Assembly (NCBI RefSeq): GCF_051014685.1
Contig: NW_027478485.1
Coordinates: 248,001 to 312,000 of the forward strand
Direction: 5' to 3'
Length of the DNA: 64,000 nucleotides
DNA from: Ptiloglossa arizonensis
Taxonomy: Eukaryota > Arthropoda > Insecta > Hymenoptera > Colletidae
Numbering within the stretch: the stretch's first letter is position 1; every line of letters begins with the position of its first letter. The translations under genes and the position numbers were made by a program. Below are positions 35,413 to 48,554 of this stretch, piece after piece. A model generated the notes under the pieces. That model was not told the origin of the DNA. It did not search any database and saw only the letters and a list, made by a program, of their open reading frames with translations.

Positions 35413-38400
35413 TCCAAACTGCCACATCTCGCAAACGGATTGATCAATCCGCATAATTTCTGTTGCATCTGAAAGTAGAAACTCGCCCGATTACAACGGT
35501 TTGCGCACTTTTCCCCTAGGCCGTTCTAGTTATTCGTTTCGAGTATCAGAACGGCGAAAATTTTGAGTTTCTCAAGCGTTTCTTACCTCCAAACTGCCAT
35601 ATCTCGCGAACGGATTGACCAATCCGCAAAATTTCTGTTGCATCTGAAAGTAGAAACTCGCCCGATTACAACGGTATGTGTAGTTTTCCCCTAGGCCCTT
35701 CCAGTTATTCATTTCGAGCATCAGAACTGCGAAAATATTGAGTTTCTCAAGCGTTTCTTACCTCCAAACTGCCACATCTCGCAAACAGATTGACCAATCC
35801 GCAAAATTTCTGTTGCATCTGAAAGTAGAAACTCGCCCGATTACAACGGTAGGTGTAGTTTTCCCCTAGGCCGTTCAAGTTACTCGTTTCGAGCATCAGA
35901 ACTGCGAAAATTTTGAGTTTCTCAAGCGTTTCTTACCTCCAAACTGCCATATCTCGCGAACGGATTGACCAATCCGCAAAATTTCTGTTGCATCTGAAAG
36001 TAGAAACTCGCCCGATTACAACGGTTTGCGCACTTTTCCCCTAGGCCGTTCTAGTTATTCGTTTCGAGCATCAGAACGGCGAAAATTTTGAGTTTCTCAA
36101 GCGTTTCTTACCTCCAAACTGCCACATCTCGCAAACGGATTGACCAATCCGCAAAATTTCTGTTGCATCTGAAAGTAGAAACTCGCCCGATTACATCGGT
36201 GGGTGTAGTTTTCCCCTAGGCCGTTCAAGTTACTCGTTTCGAGCATCAGAACTGCGAAAATTTTGAGTTTCTCAAGCGTTTCTTACATCCAAACTGCCAT
36301 ATCTCGCGAACGGATTGACCAATCCGCAAAATTTCTGTTGCATCTGAAAGTAGAAACTCGCCCGATTACAACGGTATGCGTACTTTCCCCTAGGCCGTAC
36401 TAGTTACTCGTTTCGAGCATCAGAACTGCGAAAATTTTGAGTTTCTCAAGCGTTTCTTACCTCCAAACTGCCATATCTCGCGAACGGATTGACCGATCCG
36501 CAAAATTTCTGTTTCATCTGAAAGTAGAAACTCGCCCGATTACAGCGGTATGTGTAATTTTCCCCTAGGCCGCCTAGTTACTCGTTTCGAGCATCAGAAC
36601 TGCGAAAATTTTGAGTTTCTCAAGCGTTTCTTACATCCAAACTGCCATATCTCGCGAACGGATTGACCAATCCGCAAAATTTCTGTTGCATCTGAAAGGA
36701 GAAACTCGCCCGATTACAACGGTATGCGTACTTTCCCCTAGGCCGTACTAGTTACTCGTTTCGAGCATCAGAACTGCGAAAATTTTGAGTTTCTCAAGTG
36801 TTTCTTACCTCCAAACTGCCATATCTCGCGAACGGATTGACCAATCCGCAAAATTTCTGTTGCATCTGAAAGTAGAAACTCGCCCGATTACAACGGTATG
36901 CGTACTTTCCCCTAGGCCGTACTAGTTACTCGTTTCGAGCATCAGAACTGCGAAAATTTTGAGTTTCTCAAGCGTTTCTTACCTCCAAACTGCCATATCT
37001 CGCGAACGGATTGACCAATCCGCAAAATTTCTGTTGCATCTGAAAGTAGAAACTCGCCCGATTACAACGGTATGCGTACTTTCCCCTAGGCCGTACTAGT
37101 TACTCGTTTCGAGCATCAGAACTGCGAAAATTTTGAGTTTCTCAAGCGTTTCTTACCTCCAAACTGCCATATCTCGCGAACGGATTGACCGATCCGCAAA
37201 ATTTCTGTTGCATCTGAAAGTAGAAACTCGCCCGATTACAACGGTTTGCGCACTTTTCCCCTAGGCCGTTCTAGTTATTCGTTTCGAGCATCAGAACGGC
37301 GGAAATTTTGAGTTTCTCAAGCGTTTCTTACCTCCAAACTGCCATATCTCGCGAACGGATTGACCAATCCGCAAAATTTCTGTTGCATCTGAAAGTAGAA
37401 ACTCGCCCGATTACAACGGTTTGCGCACTTTTCCCCTAGGCCGTTCTAGTTATTCGTTTCGAGCATCAGAACGGCGAAAATTTTGAGTTTCTCAAGCGTT
37501 TCTTACCTCCAAACTGCCACATCTCGCAAACGGATTGACCAATCCGCAAAATTTCTGTTGCATCTGAAAGTAGAAACTCGCCCGATTACATCGGTGGGTG
37601 TAGTTTTCCCCTAGGCCGTTCAAGTTACTCGTTTCGAGCATCAGAACTGCGAAAATTTTGAGTTTCTCAAGCGTTTCTTACATCCAAACTGCCATATCTC
37701 GCGAACGGATTGACCAATCCGCAAAATTTCTGTTGCATCTGAAAGTAGAAACTCGCCCGATTACAACGGTATGCGTACTTTCCCCTAGGCCGTACTAGTT
37801 ACTCGTTTCGAGCATCAGAACTGCGAAAATTTTGAGTTTCTCAAGCGTTTCTTACCTCCAAACTGCCATATCTCGCGAACGGATTGACCGATCCGCAAAA
37901 TTTCTGTTTCATCTGAAAGTAGAAACTCGCCCGATTACAACGGTATGTGTAATTTTCCCCTAGGCCGCCTAGTTACTCGTTTCGAGCATCAGAACTGCGA
38001 AAATTTTGAGTTTCTCAAGCGTTTCTTACATCCAAACTGCCATATCTCGCGAACGGATTGACCAATCCGCAAAATTTCTGTTGCATCTGAAAGGAGAAAC
38101 TCGCCCGATTACAACGGTATGCGTACTTTCCCCTAGGCCGTACTAGTTACTCGTTTCGAGCATCAGAACTGCGAAAATTTTGAGTTTCTCAAGTGTTTCT
38201 TACCTCCAAACTGCCATATCTCGCGAACGGATTGACCAATCCGCAAAATTTCTGTTGCATCTGAAAGTAGAAACTCGCCCGATTACAACGGTATGCGTAC
38301 TTTCCCCTAGGCCGTACTAGTTACTCGTTTCGAGCATCAGAACTGCGAAAATTTTGAGTTTCTCAAGCGTTTCTTACCTCCAAACTGCCATATCTCGCGA

Positions 38401-38902
38401 ACGGATTGACCAATCCGCAAAATTTCTGTTGCATCTGAAAGTAGAAACTCGCCCGATTACAACGGTATGCGTACTTTCCCCTAGGCCGTACTAGTTACTC
38501 GTTTCGAGCATCAGAACTGCGAAAATTTTGAGTTTCTCAAGCGTTTCTTACCTCCAAACTGCCATATCTCGCGAACGGATTGACCGATCCGCAAAATTTC
38601 TGTTGCATCTGAAAGTAGAAACTCGCCCGATTACAACGGTTTGCGCACTTTTCCCCTAGGCCGTTCTAGTTATTCGTTTCGAGCATCAGAACGGCGGAAA
38701 TTTTGAGTTTCTCAAGCGTTTCTTACCTCCAAACTGCCATATCTCGCGAACGGATTGACCAATCCGCAAAATTTCTGTTGCATCTGAAAGTAGAAACTCG
38801 CCCGATTACAACGGTATGTGTAGTTTTCCCCTAGGCCGTTCCAGTTATTCATTTCGAGCATCAGAACTGCGAAAATTTTGAGTTTCTCAAGCGTTTCTTA
38901 CA
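35413..38902. repeat. 20-monomer HOR, copy 1 (3,490 bp)
   Basis: Order D-E-F-D-F-A-B'-A-A-A-D-D-F-A-B'-A-A-A-D-E. Line-by-line comparison at an offset of 3,490 bp showed no difference from 35,413-38,933 to 38,903-42,423. Shared private marks include gagtatcag (35,541 and 39,031), ggcccttcc, gcaaacagattg, ttacagcggtatg (36,540 and 40,030) and gtttcatctg. Within it an eight-monomer segment is repeated at 1,395 bp. Confidence 0.93.
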
Positions 38903-41900
38903 TCCAAACTGCCACATCTCGCAAACGGATTGATCAATCCGCATAATTTCTGTTGCATCTGAAAGTAGAAACTCGCCCGATTACAACGGTTTGCGCACTT
39001 TTCCCCTAGGCCGTTCTAGTTATTCGTTTCGAGTATCAGAACGGCGAAAATTTTGAGTTTCTCAAGCGTTTCTTACCTCCAAACTGCCATATCTCGCGAA
39101 CGGATTGACCAATCCGCAAAATTTCTGTTGCATCTGAAAGTAGAAACTCGCCCGATTACAACGGTATGTGTAGTTTTCCCCTAGGCCCTTCCAGTTATTC
39201 ATTTCGAGCATCAGAACTGCGAAAATATTGAGTTTCTCAAGCGTTTCTTACCTCCAAACTGCCACATCTCGCAAACAGATTGACCAATCCGCAAAATTTC
39301 TGTTGCATCTGAAAGTAGAAACTCGCCCGATTACAACGGTAGGTGTAGTTTTCCCCTAGGCCGTTCAAGTTACTCGTTTCGAGCATCAGAACTGCGAAAA
39401 TTTTGAGTTTCTCAAGCGTTTCTTACCTCCAAACTGCCATATCTCGCGAACGGATTGACCAATCCGCAAAATTTCTGTTGCATCTGAAAGTAGAAACTCG
39501 CCCGATTACAACGGTTTGCGCACTTTTCCCCTAGGCCGTTCTAGTTATTCGTTTCGAGCATCAGAACGGCGAAAATTTTGAGTTTCTCAAGCGTTTCTTA
39601 CCTCCAAACTGCCACATCTCGCAAACGGATTGACCAATCCGCAAAATTTCTGTTGCATCTGAAAGTAGAAACTCGCCCGATTACATCGGTGGGTGTAGTT
39701 TTCCCCTAGGCCGTTCAAGTTACTCGTTTCGAGCATCAGAACTGCGAAAATTTTGAGTTTCTCAAGCGTTTCTTACATCCAAACTGCCATATCTCGCGAA
39801 CGGATTGACCAATCCGCAAAATTTCTGTTGCATCTGAAAGTAGAAACTCGCCCGATTACAACGGTATGCGTACTTTCCCCTAGGCCGTACTAGTTACTCG
39901 TTTCGAGCATCAGAACTGCGAAAATTTTGAGTTTCTCAAGCGTTTCTTACCTCCAAACTGCCATATCTCGCGAACGGATTGACCGATCCGCAAAATTTCT
40001 GTTTCATCTGAAAGTAGAAACTCGCCCGATTACAGCGGTATGTGTAATTTTCCCCTAGGCCGCCTAGTTACTCGTTTCGAGCATCAGAACTGCGAAAATT
40101 TTGAGTTTCTCAAGCGTTTCTTACATCCAAACTGCCATATCTCGCGAACGGATTGACCAATCCGCAAAATTTCTGTTGCATCTGAAAGGAGAAACTCGCC
40201 CGATTACAACGGTATGCGTACTTTCCCCTAGGCCGTACTAGTTACTCGTTTCGAGCATCAGAACTGCGAAAATTTTGAGTTTCTCAAGTGTTTCTTACCT
40301 CCAAACTGCCATATCTCGCGAACGGATTGACCAATCCGCAAAATTTCTGTTGCATCTGAAAGTAGAAACTCGCCCGATTACAACGGTATGCGTACTTTCC
40401 CCTAGGCCGTACTAGTTACTCGTTTCGAGCATCAGAACTGCGAAAATTTTGAGTTTCTCAAGCGTTTCTTACCTCCAAACTGCCATATCTCGCGAACGGA
40501 TTGACCAATCCGCAAAATTTCTGTTGCATCTGAAAGTAGAAACTCGCCCGATTACAACGGTATGCGTACTTTCCCCTAGGCCGTACTAGTTACTCGTTTC
40601 GAGCATCAGAACTGCGAAAATTTTGAGTTTCTCAAGCGTTTCTTACCTCCAAACTGCCATATCTCGCGAACGGATTGACCGATCCGCAAAATTTCTGTTG
40701 CATCTGAAAGTAGAAACTCGCCCGATTACAACGGTTTGCGCACTTTTCCCCTAGGCCGTTCTAGTTATTCGTTTCGAGCATCAGAACGGCGGAAATTTTG
40801 AGTTTCTCAAGCGTTTCTTACCTCCAAACTGCCATATCTCGCGAACGGATTGACCAATCCGCAAAATTTCTGTTGCATCTGAAAGTAGAAACTCGCCCGA
40901 TTACAACGGTTTGCGCACTTTTCCCCTAGGCCGTTCTAGTTATTCGTTTCGAGCATCAGAACGGCGAAAATTTTGAGTTTCTCAAGCGTTTCTTACCTCC
41001 AAACTGCCACATCTCGCAAACGGATTGACCAATCCGCAAAATTTCTGTTGCATCTGAAAGTAGAAACTCGCCCGATTACATCGGTGGGTGTAGTTTTCCC
41101 CTAGGCCGTTCAAGTTACTCGTTTCGAGCATCAGAACTGCGAAAATTTTGAGTTTCTCAAGCGTTTCTTACATCCAAACTGCCATATCTCGCGAACGGAT
41201 TGACCAATCCGCAAAATTTCTGTTGCATCTGAAAGTAGAAACTCGCCCGATTACAACGGTATGCGTACTTTCCCCTAGGCCGTACTAGTTACTCGTTTCG
41301 AGCATCAGAACTGCGAAAATTTTGAGTTTCTCAAGCGTTTCTTACCTCCAAACTGCCATATCTCGCGAACGGATTGACCGATCCGCAAAATTTCTGTTTC
41401 ATCTGAAAGTAGAAACTCGCCCGATTACAACGGTATGTGTAATTTTCCCCTAGGCCGCCTAGTTACTCGTTTCGAGCATCAGAACTGCGAAAATTTTGAG
41501 TTTCTCAAGCGTTTCTTACATCCAAACTGCCATATCTCGCGAACGGATTGACCAATCCGCAAAATTTCTGTTGCATCTGAAAGGAGAAACTCGCCCGATT
41601 ACAACGGTATGCGTACTTTCCCCTAGGCCGTACTAGTTACTCGTTTCGAGCATCAGAACTGCGAAAATTTTGAGTTTCTCAAGTGTTTCTTACCTCCAAA
41701 CTGCCATATCTCGCGAACGGATTGACCAATCCGCAAAATTTCTGTTGCATCTGAAAGTAGAAACTCGCCCGATTACAACGGTATGCGTACTTTCCCCTAG
41801 GCCGTACTAGTTACTCGTTTCGAGCATCAGAACTGCGAAAATTTTGAGTTTCTCAAGCGTTTCTTACCTCCAAACTGCCATATCTCGCGAACGGATTGAC

Positions 41901-42392
41901 CAATCCGCAAAATTTCTGTTGCATCTGAAAGTAGAAACTCGCCCGATTACAACGGTATGCGTACTTTCCCCTAGGCCGTACTAGTTACTCGTTTCGAGCA
42001 TCAGAACTGCGAAAATTTTGAGTTTCTCAAGCGTTTCTTACCTCCAAACTGCCATATCTCGCGAACGGATTGACCGATCCGCAAAATTTCTGTTGCATCT
42101 GAAAGTAGAAACTCGCCCGATTACAACGGTTTGCGCACTTTTCCCCTAGGCCGTTCTAGTTATTCGTTTCGAGCATCAGAACGGCGGAAATTTTGAGTTT
42201 CTCAAGCGTTTCTTACCTCCAAACTGCCATATCTCGCGAACGGATTGACCAATCCGCAAAATTTCTGTTGCATCTGAAAGTAGAAACTCGCCCGATTACA
42301 ACGGTATGTGTAGTTTTCCCCTAGGCCGTTCCAGTTATTCATTTCGAGCATCAGAACTGCGAAAATTTTGAGTTTCTCAAGCGTTTCTTACA
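38903..42392. repeat. 20-monomer HOR, copy 2 (3,490 bp)
   Basis: Apparently identical to copy 1, including ttacagcggt, which marks only the first of the two nested eight-monomer segments in each copy. That shows the eight-monomer duplication came first and the 20-monomer duplication second. The left junction has catcc (38,901) where copy 1 has cctcc (35,411); identity ends at 42,423. Confidence 0.93.
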
Positions 42393-44185
42393 TCCAAACT
42401 GCCACATCTCGCAAACGGATTGACCAATCCGCAAAATTTCTGTTGCATCTGAAAGTAGAAACTCGCCCGATTACAACGGTAGGTGTAGTTTTCCCCTAGG
42501 CCGTTCAAGTTACTCGTTTCGAGCATCAGAACTGCGAAAATTTTGAGTTTCTCAAGCGTTTCTTACCTCCAAACTGCCATATCTCGCGAACGGATTGACC
42601 AATCCGCAAAATTTCTGTTGCATCTGAAAGTAGAAACTCGCCCGATTACAACGGTATGCGTACTTTCCCCTAGGCCGTACTAGTTACTCGTTTCGAGCAT
42701 CAGAACTGCGAAAATTTTGAGTTTCTCAAGCGTTTCTTACCTCCAAACTGCCATATCTCGCGAACGGATTGACCGATCCGCAAAATTTCTGTTGCATCTG
42801 AAAGTAGAAACTCGCCCGATTACAACGGTTTGCGCACTTTTCCCCTAGGCCGTTCTAGTTATTCGTTTCGAGCATCAGAACGGCGAAAATTTTGAGTTTC
42901 TCAAGCGTTTCTTACCTCCAAACTGCCATATCTCGCGAACGGATTGACCAATCCGCAAAATTTCTGTTGCATCTGAAAGTAGAAACTCGCCCGATTACAA
43001 CGGTATGTGTAGTTTTCCCCTAGGCCGTTCCAGTTATTCATTTCGAGCATCAGAACTGCGAAAATTTTGAGTTTCTCAAGCGTTTCTTACATCCAAACTG
43101 CCACATCTCGCAAACGGATTGACCAATCCGCAAAATTTCTGTTGCATCTGAAAGTAGAAACTCGCCCGATTACAACGGTAGGTGTAGTTTTCCCCTAGAC
43201 CGTTCAAGTTACTCGTTTCGAGCATCAGAACTGCGAAAATTTTGAGTTTCTCAAGCGTTTCTTACCTCCAAACTGCCATATCTCGCGAACGGATTGACCA
43301 ATCCGCAAAATTTCTGTTGCATCTGAAAGTAGAAACTCGCCCGATTACAACGGTATGCGTACTTTCCCCTAGGCCGTACTAGTTACTCGTTTCGAGCATC
43401 AGAACTGCGAAAATTTTGAGTTTCTCAAGCGTTTCTTACCTCCAAACTGCCATATCTCGCGAACGGATTGACCGATCCGCAAAATTTCTGTTGCATCTGA
43501 AAGTAGAAACTCGCCCGATTACAACGGTTTGCGCACTTTTCCCCTAGGCCGTTCTAGTTATTCGTTTCGAGCATCAGAACGGTGAAAATTTTGAGTTTCT
43601 CAAGCGTTTCTTACCTCCAAACTGCCATATCTCGCGAACGGATTGACCAATCCGCAAAATTTCTGTTGCATCTGAAAGTAGAAACTCGCCCGATTACAAC
43701 GGTATGTGTAGTTTTCCCCTAGGCCGTTCCAGTTATTCATTTCGAGCATCAGAACTGCGAAAATTTTGAGTTTCTCAAGCGTTTCTTACCTCCAAACTGC
43801 CACATCTCGCAAACGGATTGACCAATCCGCAAAATTTCTGTTGCATCTGAAAGTAGAAACTCGCCCGATTACAACGGTAGGTGTAGTCTTCCCCTATGCC
43901 GTTCAAGTTACTCGTTTCGAGCATCAGAACTGCGAAAATTTTGAGTTTCTCAAGCGTTTCTTACCTCCAAACTTCCATATCTCGCGAACGGATTGACCAA
44001 TCCGCAAAATTTCTGTTGCATCTGAAAGTAGAAACTCGCCCGATTACAACGGTATGCGTACTTTCCCCTAGGCCATACTAGTTACTCGTTTCGAGAATCA
44101 GAACTGCGAAAATTTTGAGTTTCTCAAGCGTTTCTTACCTCCAAACTGCCATATCTCGCGAACGGATTGACCAATCCGCAAAATT
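42089..44185. repeat. Four-monomer D-E-F-A unit, three tandem copies (3 x 699 bp)
   Basis: Copies 42,089-42,787, 42,788-43,486 and 43,487-44,185, with tttgcgcac at a 699-bp spacing. The third copy has the private F variant tagtcttcccctatgcc and ggccatactag, exactly as in 25,501-26,199 and 27,771-28,469, so this array includes a third instance of the 13-monomer HOR's tail. Single changes: cctagaccg near 43,198, gaacggtg near 43,580, aaacttcc near 43,972. The first copy overlaps the end of the 20-monomer unit. Confidence 0.9.
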
Positions 44186-45410
44186 TCTGTTGCATCTGAA
44201 AGTAGAAACTCGCCCGATTACATCGGTATGCGTACTTTTCCCCTAGGCCGTTCTAGCTATTCGTTTCGAGCATCAGAACGGCGAAAATTTTGAGTTTCTC
44301 AAGCGTTTCTTACTTCCAAACTGCCATATCTCGCGAACGGATCGACCAATCAGCAAAATTTCTGTTGCACCTGAAAGTAGAAGCTCGCCCGATTACAACG
44401 GTATGCGTACTTTTCCCCTAGGCCATTCTAGTTATTCGTTTCGAGCATCAGAACTGCCAAAATTTTGAGTTTCTCAAGCGTTTCTTACCTCCAAACTGCC
44501 ACATCTCGCAAACGGATTGACCAATCCGCAAAATTTCTGTTGCATCTGAAAGTAGAAACTCGCCCGATTACATCGGTATGCGTACTTTTCCCCTAGGCCG
44601 TTCTAGTTATTCGTTTCGAGCATCAGAACTGCGAAAATTTTGAGTTTCTCAAGCGTTTCTTACCTCCAAACTGCCACATCTCGCAAACAGATTGACCAAT
44701 CCGCAAAATTTCTGTTGCATCTGAAAGTAGAAACTCGCCCGATTACAACGGTAGGTGTAGTTTTCCCCTAGGCCGTTCAAGTTACTCGTTTCGAGCATCA
44801 GAACTGCGAAAATTTTGAGTTTCTCAAGCGTTTCTTACCTCCAAACTGCCATATCTCGCGAACGGATTGACCAATCCGCAAAATTTCTGTTGCATCTGAA
44901 AGTAGAAACTCGCCCGATTACATCGGTATGCGTACTTTTCCCCTAGGCCGTTCTAGTTATTCGTTTCGAGCATCAGAACTGCGAAAATTTTGAGTTTCTG
45001 AAGCGTTTCTTACCTCCAAACTGCCACATCTCGCAAACGGATTGACCAATCCGCAAAATTTCTGTTGCATCTGAAAGTAGAAACTCGCCCGATTACAACG
45101 GTAGGTGTAGTTTTCCCCTAGGCCGTTCAAGTTACTCGTTTCGAGCATCAGAACTGCGAAAATTTTGAGTTTCTCAAGCATTTCATATATCCAAACTGCC
45201 ATATCTCGCGAACGGATTAACCAATCCGCAAAATTTCTGTTGCATCTGAAAGTAGAAACTCGCCCGATTACATCGGTATGCGTACTTTTCCCCTAGGCCG
45301 TTCAAGTTACTCGTTTCGAGCATCAGAACTGCGAAAATTTTGAGTTTCTCAAGCGTTTCTTACCTCCAAACTGCCATATCTCGCGAACGGATTATCCAAA
45401 CCGCAAAATT
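44186..45410. repeat. Connector of seven G and F monomers
   Basis: Opens like 28.99-29.69 kb: acatcggtatgcgtactttt with ttctagctattcg, then gatcgaccaatcagc, gttgcacctg (44,368) and gaactgcc. Alternating acatcgg G and taggtgtag F monomers follow, with private gagtttctgaag near 44,997 and agcatttcatatatcc near 45,180, and gattatccaaacc at the end. The minus-strand 81-codon frame at 44,957-45,202 is satellite read-through. Confidence 0.78.
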
Positions 45411-46633
45411 TCTGTTGCATCTGAAAGTAGAAACTCGCCCGATTACAACGGTTTGCGTACTTTCCCCTAGGCCGTACTAGTTACTCGTTTCGAGCATCAG
45501 AACTGCGAAAATTTTGAGTTTCTCAAGCGTTTCTTACATCCAAACTGCCATATCTCGCGAACGGATTGACCAATCCGCAAAACTTCTGTTGCATCTGAAA
45601 GTAGAAACTCGCCCGATTACAACGGTAGGTGTAATTTTCCCCTAGGCCGTTCTAGTTACTCGTTTCGAGCATCAGAACTGCGAAAATTTTGAGTTTCTCA
45701 AGCGTTTCTTATCTCCAAACAGCCATATCTCGCGAACGGATTGACCAATCCGCAAAATTTCTGTTGCATCTGAAAGTAGAAACTCGCCCGATTACAACGG
45801 TATGCGCACTTTTCCCCTAGGCCGTTCTAGTTATTCGTTTCGAGCATCAGACTGCGAAAATTTTGAGTTTCTCAAGCATTTCATATATCCAAACTGCCAT
45901 ATCTCGCGAACGGATTAACCAATCCGCAAAATTTCTGTTGCATCTGAAAGTAGAAGCTCGCCCGATTACAACGGTATGCGTACTTTTCCCCTAGGCCGTA
46001 CTAGTTACTCGTTTCGAGCATCAGAACTGCGAAAATTTTGAGTTTCTCAAGCGTTTCTTACCTCCAAACTGCCATATCACGCGAACGGATTGACCAATCC
46101 GCAAAATTTCTGTTGCATCTGAAAGTAGAAACTCGCCCGATTACAACGGTATGTGTAGTTTTCCCCTAGGCCGTTCCAGTTATTCATTTCGAGCATCAGA
46201 ACAGCGAAAATTTTGAGTTTCTCAAGCGTTTCTTACCTCCAAACTGCCATATCTCGCGAACGGATTGACCAATCCGCAAAGTTTCTGTTGCTTCTGAAAG
46301 TAGAAACTCGCCCGATTACAACGGTATGCGCACTTTTCCCCTAGGTCGTTCTAGTTATTCGTTTCGAGCATCAGAACTGCGAAAATTTTGAGTTTCTCAA
46401 GCGTTTCTTACCTCCAAACTGCCATATCTCGCGAACGGAGTGACCAATCCGCAAAATATCAGTTGCATCTGAAAGTAGAAACTCGCCCGATTACAACGGT
46501 AGGTGTAGTTTTCCCCTAGGCCGTTCAAGTTACTCGTTTCGAGCATCAGAACTGCGAAAATTTTGAGTTTCTCAAGCGTTTCTTACCTCCAAACTGCCAT
46601 ATCTCGCGAACGGATTGACCAAACCGCAAAATT
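45411..46633. repeat. 7-monomer HOR, full copy (1,223 bp)
   Basis: Order a-b-c-d-e-f-g as in the 29-34 kb family, but d reads cgaaaattttgag, so it belongs to a separate subfamily shared with 49.8-55.9 kb. Landmarks are tttgcgtac (45,451), agcatttcatatatcc, gaagctcgcc, atatcacgcg, gttgcttctg and atatcagttg (46,460). Confidence 0.87.
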
Positions 46634-47506
46634 TCTGTTGCATCTGAAAGTAGAAACTCGCCCGATTACAACGGTTTGCGTACTTTCCCCTAGGCCGTAC
46701 TAGTTACTCGTTTCGAGCATCAGAACTGCGAAAATTTTGAGTTTCTCAAGCGTTTCGTACATCCAAACTGCCATATCTCGCGAACGGATTGACCAATCCG
46801 CAAAATTTCTGTTGCATCTGAAAGTAGAAACTCGCCCGATTACAACGGTAGGTGTAATTTTCCCCTAGGCCGTTCTAGTTACTCGTTTCGAGCATCAGAA
46901 CTGCGAAAATTTTGAGTTTCTCAAGCGTTTCTTATCTCCAAACAGCCATATCTCGCGAACGGATTGACCAATCCGCAAAATTTCTGTTGCATCTGAAAGT
47001 AGAAACTCGCCCGATTACAACGGTATGCGCACTTTTCCCCTAGGCCGTTCTAGTTATTCGTTTCGAGCATCAGACTGCGAAAATTTTGAGTTTCTCAAGC
47101 ATTTCTTATATCCAAACTGCCATATCTCGCGAACGGATTAACCAATCCGCAAAATTTCTGTTGCATCTGAAAGTAGAAACTCGCCCGATTACATCGGTAT
47201 GCGTACTTTTCCCCTAGGCCGTTCTAGTTATTCGTTTCGAGCATCAGAACTGCGAAAATTTTGAGTTTCTCGAGCGTTTCTTACCTCCAAACTGCCACAT
47301 CTCGCAAACGGATTGACCAATCCGCAAAATTTCTGTTGCATCTGAAAGTAGAAACTCGCCCGATTACAACGGTAGGTGTAGTTTTCCCCTAGGCCGTTCA
47401 AGTTACTCGTTTCGAGCATCAGAACTGCGAAAATTTTGAGTTTCTCAAGCGTTTCTTACCTCCAAACTGCCATATCTCGCGAACGGATTGACCAAACCGC
47501 AAAATT
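46634..47506. repeat. 7-monomer HOR, broken copy (five monomers, 873 bp)
   Basis: Monomers a-b-c are intact, then an acatcgg G monomer with gtttctcgagcg and an F monomer replace d-e-f-g before the next a monomer at 47,507. The break follows the attaacc of c. The G-F pair equals that in 44.9-45.2 kb, so it was probably acquired by exchange with the preceding connector. Confidence 0.82.
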
Positions 47507-48554
47507 TCTGTTGCATCTGAAAGTAGAAACTCGCCCGATTACAACGGTTTGCGTACTTTCCCCTAGGCCGTACTAGTTACTCGTTTCGAGCATCAGAACT
47601 GCGAAAATTTTGAGTTTCTCAAGCGTTTCGTACATCCAAACTGCCATATCTCGCGAACGGATTGACCAATCCGCAAAATTTCTGTTGCATCTGAGAGTAG
47701 AAACTCGCCCGATTACAACGGTAGGTGTAATTTTCCCCTAGGCCGTTCTACTTACTCGTTTCGAGCATCAGAACTGCGAAAATTTTGAGTTTCTCAAGCG
47801 TTTCTTATCTCCAAACAGCCATATCTCGCGAACGGATTGACCAATCCGCAAAATTTCTGTTGCATCTGAAAGTAGAAACTCGCCCGATTACAACGGTATG
47901 CGCACTTTTCCCCTAGGCCGTTCTAGTTATTCGTTTCGAGCATCAGACTGCGAAAATTTTGAGTTTCTCAAGCATTTCTTATATCCAAACTGCCATATCT
48001 CGCGAACGGATTAACCAATCCGCAAAATTTCTGTTGCATCTGAAAGTAGAAACTCGCCCGATTACAACGGTATGCGCACTTTTCCCCTAGGCCGTTCCAG
48101 TTATTCATTTCGAGCATCAGAACAGCGAAAATTTTGAGTTTCTCAAGCGTTTCTTACATCCAAACTGCCATATCTCGCGAACGGATTGACCAATCCGCAA
48201 AGTTTCTGTTGCTTCTGAAAGTAGAAACTCGCCCGATTACAACGGTATGCGCACTTTTCCCCTAGGTCGTTCTAGTTATTCGTTTCGAGCATCAGAACTG
48301 CGAAAATTTTGAGTTTCTCAAGCGTTTCTTACCTCCAAACTGCCATATCTCGCGAACGGAGTGACCAATCCGCAAAATATCAGTTGCATCTGAAAGTAGA
48401 AACTCGCCCGATTACAACGGTAGGTGTAGTTTTCCCCTAGGCCGTTCAAGTTACTCGTTTCGAGCATCGGAACTGCGAAAATTTTGAGTTTCTCAAGCGT
48501 TTCTTACCTCCAAACTGCCATATCTCGCGAACGGATTGACCAATCCGCAAAATT
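47507..48554. repeat. 7-monomer HOR, broken copy lacking d
   Basis: Monomers a-b-c are followed by a hybrid that starts like a C type (tatgcgcac near 48,070) and continues as e (ttccag, ttcattt, gaacagcg), then f and g (atatcagttg at 48,381). One monomer is therefore missing relative to 45,411-46,633. Private: ctgagagtag near 47,692 and gcatcggaactg in g. Confidence 0.82.

Noticed and set aside
44957..45202. Minus-strand open frames here and at 47,228-47,419 and 10,742-10,930
   Set aside because: Reverse-strand reading of one to one and a half monomers, with no coding signal separate from the repeat.
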